Below are positions 8,520 through 16,669 of a stretch of DNA of 64,000 nt, in pieces. The DNA comes from Mycobacteroides chelonae. Its GTDB lineage: Bacteria; Actinomycetota; Actinomycetes; Mycobacteriales; Mycobacteriaceae. Numbering within the stretch: position 1 is the first letter of the stretch; every line of letters begins with the position of its first letter. A program made the translations under genes and the position numbers. The notes below the pieces were generated by a model, which worked only from the letters and a program-made list of their open reading frames with translations, had not been told where the DNA came from and did not search any database. The stretch is taken from positions 2,666,001-2,730,000 of the forward strand of contig NZ_CP050145.1 in the NCBI RefSeq assembly GCF_016767715.1, written 5' to 3'.

Positions 8520-8996
8520 ATGACCCCCGAGACCCTCGTCGACATCCACGAGATCACCGAACTCAAGTACCGCTACGCCCGCACCCTCGACAACAAGTTG
8601 TGGGACGAGTTCGCCGACACACTCACCGAGGATGTTGAGGCGACCTACGGCACCGCAGTGCATGGCGCGCCCCTCGAGTTCACCTCGCGCACCGGTGTTG
8701 TCGATTACATGCGGTCATCGTTGACCACGGATATCACCAGCGTGCACACCATGAGCCATCCAGAGATCGCGGTGGACGGCGACACCGCTACCGGCAGCTG
8801 GGCCATGAGCGACGTCGTCATCGTCCCGGCACACAGCGTCCTCATCACCGGGACCTCGTATTACACCGACCGCTACCGCCGCGACGCCGATGGGAAGTGG
8901 CGGATCAGCTACATCTCGTACTACCGCCTCTACGAGGCCATGCAGAACACAAAGGACATCGGCTTCAACCTGATCGCGAACCGCTGGTCGCAGTAG
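8520..8996 (+). CDS. SnoaL-like/NTF2-fold protein
   Basis: A 158-residue protein with the pattern of SnoaL-like polyketide-cyclase/nuclear transport factor 2 folds: an N-terminal helix EITELKYRYARTLDNKLWDEFADTL (residues about 8-32), a Val-rich strand pair and the closing YYTDRYRRDADGKWRISYISYYRLYE region (about 117-142). Members are small hydrolase, isomerase or dehydratase-like proteins with very varied substrates. The ATG at 8520 begins the recognisable domain. It stands alone, 73 nt before the glycan locus, and could be unrelated to it. Function unknown. Confidence 0.8.
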   Translation: MTPETLVDIHEITELKYRYARTLDNKLWDEFADTLTEDVEATYGTAVHGAPLEFTSRTGVVDYMRSSLTTDITSVHTMSHPEIAVDGDTATGSWAMSDVVIVPAHSVLITGTSYYTDRYRRDADGKWRISYISYYRLYEAMQNTKDIGFNLIANRWSQ

Positions 8997-9069
8997 CGCC
9001 GAGAACCGGGTAACCTATCGCCGGGTTTGGAGACATCCGTACTCCACATAGCTGGCATAGGAGAAACCG

Positions 9070-10332
9070 GTGCGCTGTCGCCTCTGCGACTCGACGGAGC
9101 TGCTCAGCGTCGTCGATCTGGGTGCCACCCCACCCTGCCAGAAGTTTCTGCACGCCGATGAGCTGGATCTGCCGGAACTCACTTATCCCCTGCACCTGCG
9201 GCTTTGCCGCGACTGCATGTTGCTGCAAATCCCTGCGTTGATTAGCCCTGAGGACAACTTCACCGAGTACGCATACTTTTCGTCGTACTCCGACAGCTGG
9301 GTCGATCACGCCCGCGCATACGTCACCAACTCGATTGCGCGCCTGGGACTTTCTCCCGACGCCCCGGATGACTTCATGATCGAGGTGGCCAGCAACGACG
9401 GCTACCTCCTACAGCACGCCGTTGCCGAGGGAATCCGCTGCCTGGGCATTGAGCCCTCGGTGAACGTCGGACAGGCGGCGCGCGACAAGGGCGTTCCGAC
9501 CCTGACGGCCTTCCTCGACGAGGGCACCGCGGCCCGCGTCCGTTCGGAACACGGTCCGGCCCGCCTGGTCGCGGCCAACAACGTGTACGCGCACATCCCT
9601 GACTTGCGGGGATTCACGCGAGCCCTGCGGGGGCTCGTTGCCGATGACGGCTGGGTGAGCATCGAGGTACATCATGCGCTCAACCTCATCGAGCTCGGCC
9701 AGTTCGACACCATCTACCATGAACACTTCCAGTACTACACCGTATTAGCGGCTCAAAGAGCGCTCGCTGTAGGCGATCTGGAAGTGGTCGACGTCGAACT
9801 GCTTGACACACACGGTGGTTCGATACGGGTGTGGGCGCGCCCTCGCGAATGCCGGCCCGAGATCGCGCCATCGGTCGCCGAGGTCTTGGAGCTGGAACGG
9901 CGGGCAGGTCTGCATGAATTGGCCGGATATGAGCGATTCCGTGCGACAACCGAACGAATCCGCCTGGAGCTCTTGCAATTCCTGCTTACCTGCAAGGCAG
10001 AGGGCAAGACCGTCGTCGGCTACGGCGCGCCCGGTAAGGGCAACACGCTGTTGAACTACTGCGGCATCCGCTCCGACCTTCTGAGCTACACGGTTGACCG
10101 AAACCCCTATAAGCAAGGCATGTTCAGTCCCGGTACCCGCATCCCGGTGCACTCCCCCGAGCGAATCGATGAAGACAAACCCGGCGTGGTGCTGGTGCTC
10201 CCATGGAACCTGGAAGCCGAGATCACCCAGCAGTTGCGGCATATCGGCGAATGGGGTGGAAGGCTCGTCTACCCCCTGCCGCAGCTACACGTCGTCGAAC
10301 CCCATATTGAGCCCGAAGGAGCATCGGTATGA
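9070..10332 (+). CDS. sugar C-methyltransferase (NovU/TylC3 type)
   Basis: A 420-residue three-domain enzyme. The N-terminal zinc-binding part has CRLCDS and CRDCM pairs within the first 60 residues. The central SAM domain has FMIEVASNDGYLL and LGIEPS (about residues 100-140), then the family motif YHEHFQYYT near residue 218. The C-terminal domain carries GYGAPGKGNTLLNY. Such enzymes transfer a methyl group to C-3 (or a neighbouring carbon) of a nucleotide-linked 4-keto-6-deoxysugar, giving a branched deoxysugar. A GTG start with AGGAG 7 nt upstream begins a run of four overlapping genes (9070-12819). Which sugar is methylated is unknown. Confidence 0.88.
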   Translation: MRCRLCDSTELLSVVDLGATPPCQKFLHADELDLPELTYPLHLRLCRDCMLLQIPALISPEDNFTEYAYFSSYSDSWVDHARAYVTNSIARLGLSPDAPDDFMIEVASNDGYLLQHAVAEGIRCLGIEPSVNVGQAARDKGVPTLTAFLDEGTAARVRSEHGPARLVAANNVYAHIPDLRGFTRALRGLVADDGWVSIEVHHALNLIELGQFDTIYHEHFQYYTVLAAQRALAVGDLEVVDVELLDTHGGSIRVWARPRECRPEIAPSVAEVLELERRAGLHELAGYERFRATTERIRLELLQFLLTCKAEGKTVVGYGAPGKGNTLLNYCGIRSDLLSYTVDRNPYKQGMFSPGTRIPVHSPERIDEDKPGVVLVLPWNLEAEITQQLRHIGEWGGRLVYPLPQLHVVEPHIEPEGASV

Positions 10333-11117
10333 AGGTCGTGCTTTTCTGCGGAGGCTTCGGCATGCGCATGCGCAACGGCGCCGGCGATGTGATCCCTAAG
10401 CCGCTCCAGATGGTCGGACCGCGCCCCCTCATCTGGCATGTGATGAAATACTATGCGTACCATGGACATAAGGAATTCATCCTGTGTTTAGGCTACGGCG
10501 CTGAGGCCATCAAGGACTTCTTCCTTGGCTACAACGAGGCGCAATCCAACGATTTCGTCTTGGCCGAGGGCCAGGTGCGGCTGTTGAAGTCCGATATCGC
10601 CGATTGGACCATCACGTTCGCCGACACCGGCGCCGAATCGCCCATCGGAGAGCGGCTGCGGCGAGTACGTCACCACCTCGGCGACGATCGCTACTTCCTG
10701 GCCAATTACGCGGACGTTCTCACCAACGCTCCCCTGGACGATCTGGTGGCCAAGTTCCACGATTCCGGAGCCGCCGCGTCCATGCTCCTGGTTCCGCCGC
10801 AATCGTCGTTCCACACCGTGGACGTGAATGACGGTGGATCGATCACCGATATCACCGCCGTCTCCAAGCTCGACATGTGGGAGAACGGCGGCTATTTCGT
10901 GCTCTCCCAGGATGTCTTCGACTATCTGCCCGCGGGCGGCGACCTCGTCGAGGATGCCTGCGGGTCGCTGGCCAAAGAGGGCAGGATGTTCGGCTACAAG
11001 TTCAACGGATTCTGGAAGCCGGCCGACACCTTCAAGGAACGCGCCGAGCTTGACGAGGGTTACCGCAAGGGCGTGCGCCCATGGATGGTCTGGGAGCAGG
11101 AGCCCGCCACCACGTGA
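10329..11117 (+). CDS. RfbF-like glucose-1-phosphate cytidylyltransferase
   Basis: A 262-residue nucleotidyltransferase. It begins VVLFCGGFGMRMR, followed by IPKPLQMVGPRPLIWH, GHKEFILCLGYGAEAIKDFF and the terminal GFWKPADTFKERAELDEGY. These match the RfbF family, which makes CDP-glucose from glucose-1-phosphate and CTP, more closely than the dTDP-glucose RmlA type. The usual downstream partner, a CDP-glucose 4,6-dehydratase, is not recognisable as such in this window, although the SDR protein at 11794 could act. Start and stop both overlap neighbours by 4 nt. Nucleotide specificity is inferred, not shown. Confidence 0.83.
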   Translation: MKVVLFCGGFGMRMRNGAGDVIPKPLQMVGPRPLIWHVMKYYAYHGHKEFILCLGYGAEAIKDFFLGYNEAQSNDFVLAEGQVRLLKSDIADWTITFADTGAESPIGERLRRVRHHLGDDRYFLANYADVLTNAPLDDLVAKFHDSGAAASMLLVPPQSSFHTVDVNDGGSITDITAVSKLDMWENGGYFVLSQDVFDYLPAGGDLVEDACGSLAKEGRMFGYKFNGFWKPADTFKERAELDEGYRKGVRPWMVWEQEPATT

Positions 11118-11797
11118 TCGAACTCAACACCGGAACCGTCGACGAAATCGCCTTGCTGGCAGCACATTGCGACGATATCGCGATCGGCATGGGTGGCACC
11201 CTGCTCACGATGGCGACTCGCCGCCCCGGGTTGCGGGTCCGGGCACTCGTGCTGACGGGCGGTGGCACAGAACGAGAATCTGAGGAGCGGGCCGCGCTGA
11301 CGGCCTTGTGCCCCGGGGCCGAAGTGACCGTCGACGTACTCGACTTTCCGGACGGACGAGCCCCCGCACATTGGAATCAAATCAAGGACGCGCTATCGGC
11401 TTTTCGCCGTGAGTCGGGCGCCTCGCTGGTTTTCGCTCCGCAACGCCGCGACGCCCACCAGGACCACCGGCTACTGGCAACACTGGCGCCCACCGAGTTC
11501 CGTGACCATCTGATCCTCGGTTACGAGATCATCAAGTGGGAAACCGATACCCCGACACCCACCGTATTTCAGCCATTGACTGACCACATCGCCCGCAACA
11601 AGGCAGATCTGATCTACGCGCATTATCCGTCGCAACGCCCCCATGACTGGTTCGACCACGAGACATTTCTTGCCGTGGCGCGCGTCCGCGGCGTGCAGTG
11701 CCGCCACCGGTACGCCGAAGCGTTCGTACTGGAAAAGGCAACGATCGAACTCGGAGCCGCACCGTCGGCGACATCCCCACTAGGAGCAGCGCTGTGA
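11114..11797 (+). CDS. PIG-L family zinc deacetylase
   Basis: A 227-residue protein of the PIG-L/LmbE fold. The zinc-binding signature is seen as AAHCDDIAIGMGG near residue 15 (Cys in place of the usual Pro of HPDD) and RRDAHQDHR near residue 116. PIG-L enzymes remove N-acetyl groups from sugars or sugar conjugates. The GTG at 11114 is chosen because it forms a GTGA overlap with the previous stop. Its place between a nucleotidyltransferase and an epimerase suggests deacetylation of an amino sugar during glycan precursor synthesis; mycothiol-type MshB activity is less likely here. Confidence 0.85.
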   Translation: MIELNTGTVDEIALLAAHCDDIAIGMGGTLLTMATRRPGLRVRALVLTGGGTERESEERAALTALCPGAEVTVDVLDFPDGRAPAHWNQIKDALSAFRRESGASLVFAPQRRDAHQDHRLLATLAPTEFRDHLILGYEIIKWETDTPTPTVFQPLTDHIARNKADLIYAHYPSQRPHDWFDHETFLAVARVRGVQCRHRYAEAFVLEKATIELGAAPSATSPLGAAL

Positions 11798-12819
11798 AGG
11801 TTCTCATCACCGGACATCAGGGCTATCTCGGCACCGTGATGTCGCAGATGGTCGCCGCGGCCGGTCACGATGTGGTTGGTTTGGATTCGGGGCTTTTCGC
11901 CGACTGTGTACTGGGCCCGGAACTCGTCGAACCGCCGTCGCTCGCGGTGGATCTTCGCGACGTGACGGTGGACCAGCTGGCAGGCTTTGATGCGGTGATC
12001 CACCTGGCGGCACTCTCGAACGATCCGCTCGGCGCGCTGGCGCCGGACCTCACCTACGACATCAACCACCACGCCTCCGTGCGCCTGGCGCAGCTGGCCA
12101 AAGACGCTGGGGTCAGCCGTTACCTGTACGCATCGACATGTTCGGTATACGGCTCGGCGGGTGAGGACCTGGTCACCGAGAGCGCCCCGCTGAAACCCTT
12201 GACCCCGTACGCGGAGAGCAAGGTCCGCGTCGAGGACGATGTCGCCGCCATCGCCGACTCCTCCTTCTCGCCGGTGTTCTTGCGTAACGCCACAGCCTTT
12301 GGGTACTCGCCCCGCCTCCGCGCCGATATCGTGCTGAACAACCTCGTCGGCAACGCGGTTCTCACCGGCGAGGTCCGGGTGCTCTCGGACGGAACGCCAT
12401 GGCGGCCCCTGGTACACGCCCGCGATATCGGATCGGCATTCCTGGAATGCCTCACGGCCCCCCAGGACGTAATCCACTGTGCGGCCTTCAATGTCGGTAC
12501 CGAGGAGAACAACCAGACGGTTGCACAGATCGCGGAGGCGGCCGTCGCCGCCGTGCCCAACTCCACGTTGGCCATCACCGGAGAGACGGGTGCGGATCCT
12601 CGTTCGTACCGCGTCGACTTCTCTGCGATCCGTGCCGCATTGCCCGGATACCGGGCGCAATGGTCGATCGCGGCCGGCGCCAAGGAGCTCTACGAGGAGT
12701 GCGTGGCCGGCAATCTCACCGAATCACTGTTTCGCCAATCCTTCACCCGCCTGGCGCATTTGAAGAATCTGCGTGAGTCCGGAGCAGTAGACGACACGCT
12801 GCGCCCGGTCGCGCGGTGA
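11794..12819 (+). CDS. NAD-dependent sugar epimerase/dehydratase (extended SDR)
   Basis: A 341-residue extended short-chain dehydrogenase. Residues 4-14 give the Rossmann GHQGYLG motif, then DAVIHLAALSNDP, STCSVYG and the catalytic pair Y-A-E-S-K near residue 143. This is the UDP/dTDP/CDP-sugar epimerase or 4,6-dehydratase class. The GTG start overlaps the PIG-L stop in a GTGA, which is better than the longer upstream extension. It is the fourth gene of the coupled run starting at 9070. Ketosugar formation by this enzyme would supply the C-methyltransferase, but epimerase, dehydratase or reductase activity cannot be separated by eye. Confidence 0.88.
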   Translation: MKVLITGHQGYLGTVMSQMVAAAGHDVVGLDSGLFADCVLGPELVEPPSLAVDLRDVTVDQLAGFDAVIHLAALSNDPLGALAPDLTYDINHHASVRLAQLAKDAGVSRYLYASTCSVYGSAGEDLVTESAPLKPLTPYAESKVRVEDDVAAIADSSFSPVFLRNATAFGYSPRLRADIVLNNLVGNAVLTGEVRVLSDGTPWRPLVHARDIGSAFLECLTAPQDVIHCAAFNVGTEENNQTVAQIAEAAVAAVPNSTLAITGETGADPRSYRVDFSAIRAALPGYRAQWSIAAGAKELYEECVAGNLTESLFRQSFTRLAHLKNLRESGAVDDTLRPVAR

Positions 12820-12824
12820 CCCGG

Positions 12825-13382
12825 TCAGCGCCCGGTCAACGCGGCCCAACTGCCCGCCGCGGCATCCTTGGCGCTGATGACGGTAACCGGGAGCGGCCAG
12901 TCGATGCCGAGCTGGGGATCGTCATGGGCGACCGAGACATCCTCGGTGGGATCGTGCGGCCGGTCGATGCGATAGCAGAGGTCGGCCCACTCTGTCAGCG
13001 CTTGATGGCCATGCAATATGCCGGACGGGACGAATAGGTGCGCGAAGGTGGAATCGTCGAGAGTGAAGCTCTGCCAACGTCCGAATGTCGGTGATTGGGG
13101 ACGTGCGTCGACCAGCACGTCGAATACGGCGCCGCGCGCACAGCGGATCAGCTTGCTTTCGCCGAGGCCCGAGCGTCCGTGCAAACCGCGCAATACCCCT
13201 TGGCGCGAACGTGATTGGGAGTCCTGCAAAAAATCGGCGGCCCGCACCGCGGCACCCGCGGCGAGCTGGTACTCGTCGAATGTGGCGGCGTCGAATGTTC
13301 GGGTGAAGAACCCACGGTCGTCCAGGTGCGGCGTGGGTTCCATCAGCAGTACGCCGTCGATCTCGGTGGTGTGGATGCGCAC
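12825..13382 (-). CDS. dTDP-4-dehydrorhamnose 3,5-epimerase-like protein
   Basis: A 185-residue cupin-type epimerase of the RfbC/RmlC family. Motifs include DDRGFFTRTFD, QGVLRGLHGR (catalytic His) and FVPSGILHGHQALTE, followed by LCYRIDRP and a terminal GIDWPLP, all in family order. These enzymes epimerise C-3 and/or C-5 of 4-keto-6-deoxysugar nucleotides. The GTG at 13382 (reading VRIHTTEIDG) is chosen because homology begins there. The gene is convergent with the SDR gene (5 nt apart) and divergent from the next C-methyltransferase homologue with 30 nt between starts. A monofunctional 3- or 5-epimerase is possible. Confidence 0.88.
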   Translation of the reverse strand: MRIHTTEIDGVLLMEPTPHLDDRGFFTRTFDAATFDEYQLAAGAAVRAADFLQDSQSRSRQGVLRGLHGRSGLGESKLIRCARGAVFDVLVDARPQSPTFGRWQSFTLDDSTFAHLFVPSGILHGHQALTEWADLCYRIDRPHDPTEDVSVAHDDPQLGIDWPLPVTVISAKDAAAGSWAALTGR

Positions 13383-13412
13383 TCCGCCATCCTGCCGTAC
13401 TGAGGAAACGTT

Positions 13413-14501
13413 GTGGTGCCAACGGTGATCACGTGCCGGTATTGCGGAGGCCGGGGACTGCACCGGGTGCTGGACCTGGGCGCCGTACCCGCCGCCGATC
13501 ACTTCCCCGCCGCTTCCAGCGCACCCGAGTCCGACGCCGTACATCCCTTGGCGATGGTGTTGTGCAACGACTGTGGCCTCGCGCAGCTCGATGTCGATGA
13601 CACGGACACCGAGGAGCCGCGTGCCGTGGAGCCGCAAGCCCTGCGCGATCAGGCAGCCGACGCTGTTGCCCGAGTTGACGCCGCCGGGCTCCTGAGCGGG
13701 CGCACCGTCTACGAATTCACCAGCCCTCATGGTGGCAGCTGGCTGGATCTCGTCTTTTCCAGGGGTTTTGAGTTCGCCCCTGACGGCCCCGCGGACCTGG
13801 TGCTGGATAGCTTCGGCATGATGCACGACAGAGACCAGGCCGAAGCTATCCACACGCGCGTCCGCCGGACCGCTGCCGAGGGTGTGCTGCTTCTGCAATT
13901 CCACTCGATAGCCACGATCCTGGAACTGGGTCAGTGGAATTCGCTACGACATGGACATTTCGCCTACTACTCACTCACCGCGCTGCGCCGAATGCTTGCC
14001 GATACTGGTATGTCCGTGGTGGCGGTATGGGAGTTCGACCTATACGGCGGCACTCTGTTGGTGGCGGCGCGCTACGGAGACCATCCCCTGCCGCCTGCCG
14101 CAGAGCAGATCGTTGCGCGGGAAGAAGCCCGTGGAGCTGTCGATCCGCATCGCTTCGTCGAGCTGCAGCATGAGGTGGACCAGCAGGTGCGGCGCCTCAC
14201 GCAGTGGCTTGATGAAAGACGTGCATGCGGAGAGCGGGTGTACGCGTACGGAGCACCGTCACGGGCGGTGGCGCTGTTTCATCGTGCCGGACTGACGACG
14301 GAGTCGGTGATAGCGGTCGCCGATGCATCTCCTGCCAAGCAGGGACGACGCATGCCCGGAACGGATATCCCGATCGTGTCACCCGAGGATCTGGTGATTG
14401 CCGATCCCGACCGGGTGCTGCTCACCCTGCCAGATTTGTATGCGGAAGTCCGCCTGCGCTTTCCGGAGCTGGAAGGCCGCTGGATGACCGGACTGTGCTA
14501 G
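13413..14501 (+). CDS. divergent C-methyltransferase homologue, SAM motifs degraded
   Basis: A 362-residue relative of the C-methyltransferase at 9070. It keeps the zinc-binding CRYCGG and CNDCGL pairs, the YGAPSRA motif of the C-terminal domain and a HFAYYS segment. The cofactor region differs: the family NDGYLL is replaced by PHGGSWLDL, the GIEPS acidic strand is missing, and YHEHF reads RHGHF (Glu to Gly). It is also about 60 residues shorter. It may be non-catalytic, a partner subunit, or use a changed cofactor pocket. The start is one of two tandem GTG codons (13413, 13416) behind a GAGGAA ribosome-binding site. Its stop overlaps the convergent GH6 gene by 4 nt. Confidence 0.8.
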   Translation: MVPTVITCRYCGGRGLHRVLDLGAVPAADHFPAASSAPESDAVHPLAMVLCNDCGLAQLDVDDTDTEEPRAVEPQALRDQAADAVARVDAAGLLSGRTVYEFTSPHGGSWLDLVFSRGFEFAPDGPADLVLDSFGMMHDRDQAEAIHTRVRRTAAEGVLLLQFHSIATILELGQWNSLRHGHFAYYSLTALRRMLADTGMSVVAVWEFDLYGGTLLVAARYGDHPLPPAAEQIVAREEARGAVDPHRFVELQHEVDQQVRRLTQWLDERRACGERVYAYGAPSRAVALFHRAGLTTESVIAVADASPAKQGRRMPGTDIPIVSPEDLVIADPDRVLLTLPDLYAEVRLRFPELEGRWMTGLC

Positions 14502-15532
14502 CGCAGCAATACTGACGCCAGCGCCGGGCTGAACTGTCCGCCGGGTGCGTCGGAGGCGATGCCGCAGGGGCCGTTGGAGCTACCCGGCGCGAGGATCCAG
14601 AGGTTCATGTCCAGACCGTCGGGTTGTCCCAGCACCACTGGCGATGCACCGAGCATGCGGCCGGCAGGATTGCACCAATCGAAGTTCCAGTCCGGGTTGC
14701 CATTCTGCGATGTGTCGACGACATAGCGTGGATCGCGGACACCGAACCACTGCTGCAACGCCGCCCTGATGCGTTGCGCATAGGCGGTGATCTCGGCGGT
14801 CGGCGCGAAGGACGACACATTGACGGCGTACCCTACGCGGTCGGAGACGCCCACCTTCGCCAGCAGTGCCGCCATCCGCTCGGGTGTCACCGAACCGGAT
14901 GAGGTTCCCGCGTCCACGTAGACGCGGGTGTTGACGTTATGGGCCGAGAAGGTCTGCACCGCGTAACGCAACGAACGGATCCGATCGTCAAAATCAGTGC
15001 CCTCCAGAGACTGTCGATCGGCGAACCACAGCGCGTCCGGTTCCACTATCAGCACCAGCCGGGTGTCCCCCACCAGTGCGGACACTCGGTCGATCCAGGC
15101 TCGATAGATCTGAGGCGTGACGGCGCGGTGAGGCCCGGAGAAGCCGTCATCGCGATCCGGAATGTTGTACAGCGTCAATTGCGCGGTGCCGCCGGCCTCT
15201 CGTGCACGCTCGACGATATCGCCGATGTTGCGGCTGTCGTCCTCGTCATTGCCGATGGCCCACATCGCGATTGGGTATCGTGCGATCCGATCCCGGATTG
15301 CCTCGGCGCGCGGATCATTGGGGTGATCGCGCACCCACCACTGCACATCGAGCGAGTTCGGCACCAACGGGCCGGTATCGAGCCGGCGAGCCGTCGTGTC
15401 CGAGGCATCCGGGTGCTGGAACTTGCTGGAGTCGCGTGCCAGAACCATCGCAGCTACCAGTGCCAACACCGCGAGCGCGGCGGCGCACATCACCGATGAG
15501 CGGCGGTGTCTGGCCGCGGGCGCACGGGTCAC
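14498..15532 (-). CDS. membrane-anchored glycoside hydrolase family 6 protein
   Basis: A 344-residue protein with a basic N-terminus, one membrane helix (about residues 15-31) that probably anchors it outside the cell, and a GH6 (cellulase/cellobiohydrolase) domain. Landmarks are YNIPDRD near residue 128, LIVEPDAL (proton-donor Asp), DTSQNGNPDWN, WCNPAGRMLG and LWILAPGSSNG. In active GH6 enzymes the last motif is GExDG; here it is GSSNG, so the Asp often proposed as base is Asn. The GTG at 15532 has TATCGT 8 nt upstream. In a polysaccharide locus it could trim or release glycan rather than degrade cellulose. Confidence 0.85.
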   Translation of the reverse strand: MTRAPAARHRRSSVMCAAALAVLALVAAMVLARDSSKFQHPDASDTTARRLDTGPLVPNSLDVQWWVRDHPNDPRAEAIRDRIARYPIAMWAIGNDEDDSRNIGDIVERAREAGGTAQLTLYNIPDRDDGFSGPHRAVTPQIYRAWIDRVSALVGDTRLVLIVEPDALWFADRQSLEGTDFDDRIRSLRYAVQTFSAHNVNTRVYVDAGTSSGSVTPERMAALLAKVGVSDRVGYAVNVSSFAPTAEITAYAQRIRAALQQWFGVRDPRYVVDTSQNGNPDWNFDWCNPAGRMLGASPVVLGQPDGLDMNLWILAPGSSNGPCGIASDAPGGQFSPALASVLLR

Positions 15533-15540
15533 AACGGGGA

Positions 15541-15546
15541 ACGATA
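15541..15546 (-). promoter_or_regulatory. -10 box for the GH6 gene
   Basis: TATCGT on the minus strand ends 8 nt before the GTG at 15532, consistent with a leaderless or nearly leaderless transcript and supporting that start. It is back to back with the -10 at 15563. Confidence 0.45.
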
Positions 15547-15562
15547 CCGAGCTGTTGACCTC

Positions 15563-15568
15563 TACACT
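15563..15568 (+). promoter_or_regulatory. -10 box of a leaderless glycosyltransferase gene
   Basis: TACACT ends 6 nt before the GTG at 15575, so transcription would begin on the start codon. It diverges from the GH6 promoter; the two predicted transcription starts are about 43 bp apart. Confidence 0.55.
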
Positions 15569-15574
15569 TGGCCC

Positions 15575-16669
15575 GTGTCCAACTCCGCCCCCGGGCCGGC
15601 GCCGGTGCGCGTCCTGGCCATCGGGCCTGCCCCCGCGAGTCCTGAGAGCCGCGGAGGTATGGCAACCGTCATGGCGCATATGGCGGCGTTGACTGACCCT
15701 GCCGTGACCGTGCGCGTGGTGCCCACCTATGTCGATGCCGCGCGGTGGCGCTGGTTGTGGGTCGGCGTGCGCGGCATGATGGCGTCATCGTGGTTGGTCC
15801 TCACCGGGCGCGTTGACGTCCTGCACGTGCACCTGGGCCATGGTGGAAGCGTCGCCCGCAAGGCAATGCCGCTGTGGGCCGCGCGCATCCGTGGAGTGCC
15901 GGCACTTATCCATGCGCATAGCTTCGACTTCTGCGGCTGGTACCGGAGTCAGCACATTGCGGTGCAATGCGGTGTGCGGCGAGCACTACCCGCTGATCGA
16001 TGGATCATTCTGGGACGCGAACTCGCCGACGAGTACGCGACCTGCCTGCAGCTCGATCCCGCACGAGTGTCCGTGCTGCAGAATCCGGTGCGCATCCCCG
16101 ACGAGCCTGCGTCCTCGCGCGGCAGCACGGTGACGGCAGTGAGTCTGGGCAGGCTCGGACAGCGCAAGGGCACCTACGACATCATCCGGGCCGCATCCGA
16201 ACTGGCGCCCGAGGTTCGCGCGTCACTGCGTATACACCTTGCCGGCGATGGCGAGGTGGAGGAGGCGCGTGCCGCGGTCACGGCAGCCGATGTCGCGGAC
16301 GTGATCACCGTGCACGGCTGGCTGGACGCGGCCGCCGGTGCCGAATTGCTCAGTGGTGCAGATATCTTCGTGCTGCCCAGCTATGCCGAGGGGCTGCCCA
16401 TGGCGCTTCTGGAGGCCATGGGCGCCGCCGTTGCTGTGATCACCTCACCGGTCGGGTCGATTGCCGAGGTGGTGCGCAACGGAGAGAACGGCGTACTGGT
16501 GGCGCCCGGCGATGTCGACGCGTTGGCGGCGGCCCTGACCCGGCTGAGCACCGACCAGACGGAGCGGCGCCGGCTGGCGGCCGCCGCGCGCGAGACGGTG
16601 CGCGGTCTCGATATCGCGGGCTGGGAGGCGCAGCTAGTGCGGACGTGGAAGTCGCTCGCAGATCGCTAA
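15575..16669 (+). CDS. GT4-family glycosyltransferase
   Basis: A 364-residue GT-B enzyme. The N-terminal half has SRGGMATVMAHMA and the HVHLGHGGS strand; the C-terminal nucleotide-sugar half has VSLGRLGQRKG near residue 192, LAGDGE, and FVLPSYAEGLPMALLEAMGA, the E-x7-E motif that binds the donor in GT4 retaining enzymes. It probably acts at the cytoplasmic membrane face, adding a sugar to the lipid-linked repeat unit. A GTG start with a -10 box 6 nt upstream implies leaderless expression. Its 3' end overlaps the convergent glycosyltransferase gene by 36 nt. Donor and acceptor are unknown. Confidence 0.88.
   Translation: MSNSAPGPAPVRVLAIGPAPASPESRGGMATVMAHMAALTDPAVTVRVVPTYVDAARWRWLWVGVRGMMASSWLVLTGRVDVLHVHLGHGGSVARKAMPLWAARIRGVPALIHAHSFDFCGWYRSQHIAVQCGVRRALPADRWIILGRELADEYATCLQLDPARVSVLQNPVRIPDEPASSRGSTVTAVSLGRLGQRKGTYDIIRAASELAPEVRASLRIHLAGDGEVEEARAAVTAADVADVITVHGWLDAAAGAELLSGADIFVLPSYAEGLPMALLEAMGAAVAVITSPVGSIAEVVRNGENGVLVAPGDVDALAAALTRLSTDQTERRRLAAAARETVRGLDIAGWEAQLVRTWKSLADR

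Noticed and set aside
11698..11793. Longer start for the SDR epimerase gene
   Set aside because: The extra 32 residues overlap the PIG-L gene, are Arg-rich, and precede the Rossmann strand; GTG 11794 with a GTGA overlap matches the pattern of the neighbouring genes.
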